This document shows, piece by piece, positions 57,901 through 64,000 of a DNA stretch of 64,000 nt. This stretch comes from Melastoma dodecandrum (Eukaryota > Streptophyta > Magnoliopsida > Myrtales > Melastomataceae), in assembly GCA_029817715.1 (NCBI GenBank), contig JARUPY010000190.1, positions 1,550,001 through 1,614,000 of the forward strand, written 5' to 3'. Each line of letters begins with the position of its first letter. Within the stretch, counting starts at the first letter, position 1. Under the pieces are notes generated by a model. It made no database searches and was not told the origin of the DNA. It saw nothing but the letters and a program-made list of their open reading frames with translations. The position numbers were made by a program, and so were the translations under genes.

Positions 57901-58677
57901 ATGGAGCTGGTGAGCGTGGACAGCCAACAGTCGCCGTTCTACATCAACGCGGCCGATCTGCAGGCAGGTTCCGTAGTAGCCCCCGAACTCACGGAAGGAA
58001 ATTATGCGTCGTGGAGACGCTCGTTTGAGCTGGCAATGTCCATTAAAAACAAGGCAGGATTTCTAGATGGGTCGATACCCAAACCTTCGGAGGATAGCAA
58101 CTTATTCTCGGCTTGGAAACGCTGCGATGACCTGGTGCGGTCTTGGCTACAAAGGTCAGTCTCCCCTGCGATTGCGTCTACTATCTTTTACTTGCACACA
58201 GCGAAAGATGTCTGGGAGGAGCTGAAGGAGCGCTACGGGGAGCCAGACGACTCTCGGATCTGTAGACTTCAGCTGCAATACCACTCTTTGGTGCAGGGCA
58301 ACAAATCCGTTTCCGCGTTTTACAATGAAATGCTGGGAATCCTGAGGGAGCTGCGTGAGTATCGGCCTTACCCGAAATGTAGATGTGGAAAATGTGATTG
58401 TGGCTGGGAGAAACAGTATGCAGATGAGCTGCAGAAAGATATGGTCTATAAATTTCTGAATGGGCTGAATCGGGAGTATGGTGCTTTGAGGAGCCAGATT
58501 TTGCTGCGAAAACCATTTCCCACTCTTGGGGAAGCCTATAACATTTTGCAGAGAGAAGAAATGCAGCAGTCGATGAAGGAGGAGCAAGTGTCCCTGTTCG
58601 GGAATCCAGTAGCAGCAACTGCTAAGCAAGAAGCAGCAATGACATATGACCAACATAGACTACTAGCCTTCGCATAG
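57901..58677 (+). pseudogene. gag of the 5.3 kb copia element, stopped before the zinc knuckle
   Basis: From MELVSVDSQQSPFYINAADL the capsid-type region is intact (LTEGNYASWRRSFELAM, FNYLHT-like KDVWEELKERYG, CRCGKCDCGW, KFLNGLNREYGALRSQIL). A TAG at 58675-58677 ends the frame. The same frame continues into the CCHC knuckle CEHCGKKGHLKSRCYQLIG at about 58702, which shows that the stop is a mutation. Confidence 0.88.
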
Positions 58678-58698
58678 AGAAGAAAATCACAACCGGAG

Positions 58699-59541
58699 GT
58701 GACATGTGAACATTGTGGCAAGAAGGGTCACCTCAAAAGCCGATGCTATCAGCTGATTGGATTCCCACCAAACCAAATGTTTGGGAGGGGCAGAGGTCAG
58801 CCTTTTCCAAAGCAGTCGGGGTCAAACAGTCGTAGGCTTATTAACATGGTGGAGGCCAAACAGCAGCAACCCATAGAAAACAAGCAGCAAGCTCCATTTG
58901 CTCTGTCAGATGCTCAGGTTCAGCGACTAATGGCCTTGCTCAGTGTGGATAATCCAGACCAAACAGCTCTCACAACTCAACAGAGACAGCATTCCAATCC
59001 TCTGCACCTCTCCACAGTCAGCCATGTTGAAAACTTTACAGGTACTTTGTCTTTCAACAGAAGTACCAAACCAATTCAAAATACCTCCTGGATCATAGAT
59101 ACAAGGGCAACAGACCATATTGCCTCCTCGCTTGATTTATTTGACTCTTTTCACAAACTAACGCATCCCTTGCAGATTCAACTACCCAACAATTCAAAAG
59201 TCCTAGCTATGCATATAGGAGTAATCAAACTCACTGACAGTCTAGTTCTAGAAAACACTTTGTTAGTGCCTTCCTTTCACTTCAACCTTATCTCTGTTGG
59301 TAAGCTGATTACAAACAGTAACATTTGTGTCATTTTTTCGCAAAATCGTTGTTACTTACAGGACTTGCGCAGATGGATGATGATTGGACTAGCTGAAAGA
59401 GAAGGTGGCCTGTTCGTACTCAAGGAGGCAGCTGGAATCAACGAGGCTGTGCAACTACCCAAGTTAGATACCCAACCACCTTACCTTCTACTACCAAACC
59501 TTCCCACAGTCTCTGCACAACTAAATTGCACACTACTTTAG
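58699..59541 (+). pseudogene. Nucleocapsid and protease segment of the 5.3 kb copia element
   Basis: The frame contains the CCHC zinc knuckle, a Gln-rich linker and the protease region WIIDTRATDHIASS. The catalytic D-[ST]-G-A triad reads DTRA, with Arg for Gly, so the protease is probably inactive. The frame ends at 59541 while the integrase frame opens in another phase. This frameshift separates protease from integrase. Confidence 0.85.
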
Positions 59542-62441
59542 ATGTCTTTGACCTTTGGCATATGCGCCTGGGCCATGTGCCACCTTCTAAACTTACTGCA
59601 TTACAGTCAATTGAACCAACTATCACCATGCTGCCACAAAATGCCTGCTCTGTTTGCCATGAGGCTAAGCAGAAGCGTCTAGCTTTTCCTTCTAGTGCTA
59701 TTAAAACTTCTAAGCCATTTGATCTGATCCATTGTGACATTTGGGGGCCATGTGCCGAAACTGCTTTGCATGGTTATAGGTTCTTCTTGACTATTGTTGA
59801 TGACTTTACAAGAGTTACTTGGATTTTCTTAATGCATTACAAGTCTGAGGTCAAGAATCTATTGTCTGTTTTTCATCGGTTTGTTCAAACACAGTTCAGT
59901 GCCACAATTAAAACAATTCGCAGTGATAATGGCAGTGAATTTCTTTTGTCTGATTTTTACAAAATGCATGGAATTTTACATCAAACCTCCTGTGTGGCCA
60001 CCCCTCAACAGAACGGGGTAGTCGAGAGGAAACATCAGCATCTCTTGCAAGTCACTAGGGCCCTTTTGTTTCAAGCAAATTTGCCTTCACAATTTTGGGG
60101 TTATGCTTTACTAACAGCAGCTCATCTTATTAATCGTTTGCCCAGCAAGATTTTGTCTGGTATCACCCCATATGAGAAACTTTTTCAGCAGCAACCTTGC
60201 TTAACTAACTTGCGTGTTTTTGGCTCATTGTGTTTCTCATGCACTCTACAGTCGAATCGAAAGAAATTGGACAAGAGAGCTAGGAAGTGTATTTTTCTGG
60301 GGTACCCATTTCATGTGAAAGGTTATCTGCTATTTGATCTATCTACAAGTGAGATATTTATTTCTCGTGATGTTGACTTTTATGAATCCATTTTTCCTTT
60401 TGCCAATTCGTCTGATGTGTTGCCATCCTCTCCATCTGGTCTTGTCCTTCCAATTATTCCTCCCTCCTCTGACTTTGCTCCTGAGTTCCCCATCACACCA
60501 GACTCTCCAAACCCCATAGAACCCTTTACAAACCCCGTTCCCGATACTTCAGGGTCTCACTTGCGTAGAAGCACTCGGCCGCGTAAAGTTCCCAGCTACC
60601 TCCGTGATTACCACCATGGCTTGTCTTCTCTTCAGGACAGTCCTGCATCATCCACCCTCAAGTCCTCTGTAAGTTCTCCCCTTCCTTCTACTTCTCATTC
60701 TATTGCATCTTTTATCTCATATAAGAAATTATCCATCCCTTACAAGTCCTTCCTGCTGTCTCTGGAGAGTAATCACGAACCACGGAGCTATAGTGAGGCG
60801 CGGGCCATTCCGCACTGGCAGGAGGCTATGTCTACTGAACTGCAGGCTCTGGCCGACAATCAGACGTGGGATTTGGTACCTTTGCCGGCTGGAAAACGTG
60901 CTATTGGGTGCAAATGGGTCTATAAGACCAAGCTGAAGGCGGATGGCACAGTTGAACGATTTAAAGCACGTCTTGTGGCCAAAGGATTCACTCAACGGGA
61001 AGGCTTTGATTACGAAGAAACTTTTAGTCCGGTTGCGAAGCATGCCACGATAAGATCTGTTCTAGCAGTGACAGCCCTACGAGGATGGCACTTGCGTCAG
61101 TTTGACATACACAATGCCTTCCTCAATGGGGATCTCACTGAGGAGGTGTTCATGCAATTGCCGCAGGGATTAGACATTCAGGGGGAGTGTTCTGCGGCTG
61201 CTCCGCTGGTATGTAAGCTACGAAAATCACTCTATGGTCTCAAGCAAGCATCACGGCAGTGGAATTGCAAGCTAACTTCCTGTCTAGTCGAATATGGTTT
61301 CATCCAATCCAAAGCAGACTATTCGCTCTTCACCAAGCAGGACAACAACAGCTTTCTAGCCGTGCTTGTCTATGTGGACGATATTGCAGTAGCGGGATCA
61401 GATTCTCAGCTCATAGATGCACTGCGAGATCATTTGCAAAGTCACTTTAAGTTGAGGGATCTTGGAACTCTGAAATATTTCCTGGGATTGGAGATAGCAC
61501 GATCGTGGGCAGGTATTTTTGTTTCACAGAGAGGATATTCTCTTCGGTTACTGGAGGAACTTGGGAAGTTGGGAGTGAGGCCTAGTTCTATACCAATTGT
61601 CCCTAATCACAAGCTGACACAAGTGGAAGATGATGAGACAGTTGATGCCAGTGCATACAGGCAGCTCGTGGGGAGGCTGATTTACCTGGGATTCACACGA
61701 CCAGATCTGACATATGCAGTGCACATCCTTGCACAGTTCATGGATAAGCCACTGAAGAAGCATTGGGAGGCAGCTGGGATGGTGTTGAGATATTTGAAAG
61801 GTTCACTAGGAAGAGGGGTGTTCTTTTCCAGCTCAACTCAGCCAAGATTGCAGGCATATTCTGATAGCGACTGGGGAGGCTGCGCCACAAGCAGAAGGTC
61901 GACTACAGGCTATAGCGTGTTTCTGGGTGATTCCCTTATTAGTTGGCGATCAAAGAAACAAAACACGGTGTCGCGTAGCTCGACGGAAGCGGAGTACAGG
62001 GCTATAGCAACTACGACGGCGGAAATAATTTGGCTGAAGAGCCTGATGGAGGATCTTGGAATTGTGACAGGACAACCAATCACCTTGTACTGTGACAATA
62101 AGTCAGCGATCCATATAAGTAAGAACCCAATGTTTCACGAGCGGACGAAGCACTTGGAGATCGATCTGCATTTTGTGAGGGAAAAGGTTGAGGAAGGTGT
62201 GGTGCGTCTGGTGCATACGCGGACAGAATTTCAACTTGCAGATATCTTCACCAAAGCTTTACATCCAGGGAGGTTGAGCTGTTTGCTTGGCAAGATGGGA
62301 GTGACAGACATACATAACTCCCATCTTGAGGGGGAGTGTGAGAAAGACGGTCGTGGTCAGTCGCATCTTGTTAATGAAGTTTCCCAGGAGAGCTATCGGG
62401 ATGAAGTGAGCTGCGATGAAGTGGGCTGCGATCCTGGTTAG
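59526..62441 (+). CDS. Integrase-RT-RNase H frame of the 5.3 kb copia element (971 codons)
   Basis: An uninterrupted frame with pre-integrase FDLWHMRLGHVPPSKL and CSVCHEAK, integrase IVDDFTRVTWIFL and [41 protein letters not shown] and catalytic YVDDIAVAG, RNase H YSDSDWGGCATSRRSTTGY, STEAEYRAIA and YCDNKSAIHI, and LADIFTKALHPG at the end. It runs past the polypurine tract into the 3' LTR. It has lost its normal upstream connection to protease, so a complete polyprotein is not made. Confidence 0.9.
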   Translation: MHTTLDVFDLWHMRLGHVPPSKLTALQSIEPTITMLPQNACSVCHEAKQKRLAFPSSAIKTSKPFDLIHCDIWGPCAETALHGYRFFLTIVDDFTRVTWIFLMHYKSEVKNLLSVFHRFVQTQFSATIKTIRSDNGSEFLLSDFYKMHGILHQTSCVATPQQNGVVERKHQHLLQVTRALLFQANLPSQFWGYALLTAAHLINRLPSKILSGITPYEKLFQQQPCLTNLRVFGSLCFSCTLQSNRKKLDKRARKCIFLGYPFHVKGYLLFDLSTSEIFISRDVDFYESIFPFANSSDVLPSSPSGLVLPIIPPSSDFAPEFPITPDSPNPIEPFTNPVPDTSGSHLRRSTRPRKVPSYLRDYHHGLSSLQDSPASSTLKSSVSSPLPSTSHSIASFISYKKLSIPYKSFLLSLESNHEPRSYSEARAIPHWQEAMSTELQALADNQTWDLVPLPAGKRAIGCKWVYKTKLKADGTVERFKARLVAKGFTQREGFDYEETFSPVAKHATIRSVLAVTALRGWHLRQFDIHNAFLNGDLTEEVFMQLPQGLDIQGECSAAAPLVCKLRKSLYGLKQASRQWNCKLTSCLVEYGFIQSKADYSLFTKQDNNSFLAVLVYVDDIAVAGSDSQLIDALRDHLQSHFKLRDLGTLKYFLGLEIARSWAGIFVSQRGYSLRLLEELGKLGVRPSSIPIVPNHKLTQVEDDETVDASAYRQLVGRLIYLGFTRPDLTYAVHILAQFMDKPLKKHWEAAGMVLRYLKGSLGRGVFFSSSTQPRLQAYSDSDWGGCATSRRSTTGYSVFLGDSLISWRSKKQNTVSRSSTEAEYRAIATTTAEIIWLKSLMEDLGIVTGQPITLYCDNKSAIHISKNPMFHERTKHLEIDLHFVREKVEEGVVRLVHTRTEFQLADIFTKALHPGRLSCLLGKMGVTDIHNSHLEGECEKDGRGQSHLVNEVSQESYRDEVSCDEVGCDPG
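62328..62336 (+). other. Polypurine tract of the 5.3 kb copia element
   Basis: GAGGGGGAG directly before the 3' LTR at 62337. Confidence 0.85.
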
Positions 62442-62757
62442 GAGTAAGCCGGAAGGGATAGGGCCGCGGAGATACACGAAGGGGCCCGGAAGACTGCATG
62501 ATTCTTTCATTCATTAGTTATAAAGGGCAAGGGAGTAAAATTGTAAGTTTTTCTATTAGTCGGGTAGTGGCCGTGAAGGTTGTTAGAGGTGTGCAGTGTC
62601 TGTTGTGGAGACAGACAGGAAGCAGCTTGCTGTATAAGAAGGCAACGGCCTGTAAACATTTTCTTAAGAAGTTTTTGGAGAAATAAGATTGTTCTTCCTT
62701 TTCCCACCTTGTTCGATCCACCATTTCTGGGTTTCTGGTCTTCTTCATCAGCTCGCA
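62337..62757 (+). repeat. 3' LTR of the 5.3 kb copia element
   Basis: 421 bases, TGTGAGAAAG to CAGCTCGCA. Differs from the 5' LTR by about ten substitutions and an 8-9 base GGGGCCCGG insertion. Confidence 0.92.
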
Positions 62758-62799
62758 TTCGGCATGGCGTATCGCATACCCTTCTCTCCTCCAACAAGC

Positions 62800-63612
62800 A
62801 GGAAGTTCCCGTATAGCTTTGAGTTGCAGCAGAGTATTAGAGAGCTTAAGAATGTCGTTAATGACGCGGAGGACCTGCTCGAGGATCTGTCCTTGGAGGA
62901 ACCCTTGCGCCTGCTGGATGGAAAGCTACGCCTCCTCTTCTGGCATGTAGAAAGTTGTTGGTTCGGATGGAGGATGCGCCGGGAGCTTCGGGCCAGCGCA
63001 GGGCGTCTTCGAGGTCTGATAGATCTAGTTATTGGCATCATCCGTAGCATTCCGGCCGAGGTTCAGGAGGTCCTAGAAGCACGCGAGATCCCGTTTGTCG
63101 GGAGAGTCAACGAGAAGGTAGAGCTTATCAGATTCCTGTTGGATGGAGGCTCGGCCACCACGATAGTAGACAGCATTATGGGGGGAGGGAAAACCGCACT
63201 TGTTCAGGAGGTGATGAAGGACTCAGGTATTTTGATGAAAGTCTGGGTGAATGTGTCTGCTGCTCCTTTGACACGAACAGGGCGGCACAGGAAATCATAG
63301 GTAGTCTTAAGGGAAGAGGATGATGAGGAAGAGGGGGAGGTGTTTGGATGGGAGCAGTCAATTCATCTGTTAGCGAGGCTTCTCGATGATACCAAGAGTT
63401 ACCTCTTCGTTCTCGACAATATGTCTTTCAGCGATTTGGTTTCAGAGGTGTGGTGGTTACGCTTCAGGAGTTTGCTGGAAGGAGTTGCCAGTGGGAGCAA
63501 AATCCTCATCACGACGGTTTTAGACATTTGGGCGTTGGAAAATCCCATCCTGCACATATCATACAAGCTGCACGCCCAATCTACAATGTCAGTCATTCTT
63601 GTTCTTACATGA
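62800..63612 (+). pseudogene. NLR fragment F (partial CC and NB-ARC)
   Basis: A near-identical copy of fragment E with the same truncated start (KFPYSFELQQSIRELKNVVN) and the same loss of everything after LENPIL. It has lost about nine bases (the GVSGY region near 63225) and has an extra T near 63306, which break the frame at 63300. The NB-ARC remnant resumes at 63340 with FGWEQSIHLLARLLDD and LFVLDN. It lies tail to tail with the CCCH last exon, as fragment E does. Confidence 0.85.
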
Positions 63613-63678
63613 AAAGCTCCCATTACGCCACCGAACACAAAAGAAGAGGTCTCTCTCTGTCCGTCGACTGGTGCCTCT

Positions 63679-63959
63679 TCACTCGGCATCGTCGATCCAA
63701 TCACCGTATATGCGGCTGATCATATTGGGACCCTTCCACTTCTGATGGGTCCTCTGGCCTGGCCGATGGAGTACTAACATTGGCCTCTGAGACGGGACTC
63801 CGGCGTGGTAAACGTCCGAGTGAGGGACCAAGGGAACTGGTGTGGCCGCTGAATCTGCAGTTGATTTCAGAGCAGCCCCTGCCTGTTTCTGGTCCGGTGG
63901 TGCGGAGGAAGGATCTCGACCATCGTTTTCTACCAGCCCGCCGCCATATCGGTGGAGTT
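63679..63959 (-). pseudogene. CCCH zinc-finger gene, last exon (second copy)
   Basis: Almost identical to 27486-27766 on the minus strand. It follows a CAACAG acceptor, reads ELHRYGG and ends RIYGDWIDDAE before TGA at 63679-63681. The intron runs off the right edge of the window, so it is unknown whether this copy has an intact upstream part. The exon itself is undamaged, so this could be the functional parent gene. Confidence 0.75.
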
Positions 63960-64000
63960 CTGTTGTTCAGTGAGTTGCAACAAGGAAATCAGTTGCTCCT

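Larger units (their letters stand above)
57440..62757 (+). mobile_element. Ty1/copia retrotransposon, 5.3 kb
   Basis: LTRs 57440-57852 and 62337-62757, TG...CA ends, a 5-base TSD, PBS at 57853 and a polypurine tract at 62328-62336. By eye the LTRs differ at about ten positions plus one 8-9 base indel (GGGGCCCGG near 62483), so the insertion is of moderate age. Coding is complete in layout but broken by a stop in gag and a frameshift between protease and integrase. It splits the duplicated block that contains fragment F. Confidence 0.94.

Noticed and set aside
1..64000. A novel defence island, phage-like module or biosynthetic gene cluster
   Set aside because: All recognisable parts are plant NLRs, retrotransposons and fragments of single host genes. 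No set of co-oriented enzymes or unknown conserved module was found.

Overview
The window is nuclear DNA of a flowering plant, probably a eudicot. The evidence is spliced plant genes with GT-AG introns, a cluster of coiled-coil NLR (CNL) immune receptor genes, plant-type Ty1/copia retrotransposons, a dirigent gene and a CCCH zinc-finger gene. I cannot name the species. Nothing points to bacteria, organelles or CRISPR. It reads as a young, strongly rearranged NLR cluster in which only one of at least seven NLR copies or fragments is open from start to stop.

Region 1 (1-18.7 kb) is a patchwork of broken host genes on the + strand. It holds the first two exons of an alpha/beta-hydrolase joined to an NLR leucine-rich-repeat piece, a short exon resembling kinetochore SPC24, and a mitochondrial thiamine-diphosphate-carrier-like pseudogene. 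That carrier is cut by an 11.3 kb Sirevirus-type copia element (3506-14811, TSD ATTAG) and by a 2.4 kb solo-LTR-like element (15394-17814, TSD GGCTG). A frameshifted small membrane-protein gene follows on the minus strand at 18375-18682.

Region 2 (18.7-27.8 kb) has a non-coding spacer with a 30-base G run, then the intact NLR-A (22233-25478, 1081 aa), a relic NLR tail, an NLR 5' half (fragment E), and the last exon of a CCCH zinc-finger gene pointing back toward it.

Region 3 (27.5-45.5 kb) contains the CCCH gene, whose intron holds an 8.3 kb copia element (28353-36622, TSD GACAA). Its 5' end is fused to a second copy of the membrane-protein gene. A second copy of the region 2 spacer follows, interrupted by NLR-B (two frameshifts, LRR lost) and LTR-like debris.

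Region 4 (45.5-64 kb) contains NLR-C (one frameshift, one nonsense codon), a dirigent pseudogene, a truncated copia element joined in frame to NLR-D (one nonsense codon), a second relic tail, and a copia element at 57440-62757 (TSD TTCGG). That last element splits a second copy of the fragment E block. The window ends in another copy of the CCCH last exon.

Functionally, NLR-A is the only plausible complete receptor. The repeated order spacer, NLR, relic tail, NLR fragment, CCCH exon shows expansion by segmental duplication, with later decay by retrotransposon insertion, frameshifts and nonsense changes. At least one, and probably four, of the nonsense codons are CAG to TAG.
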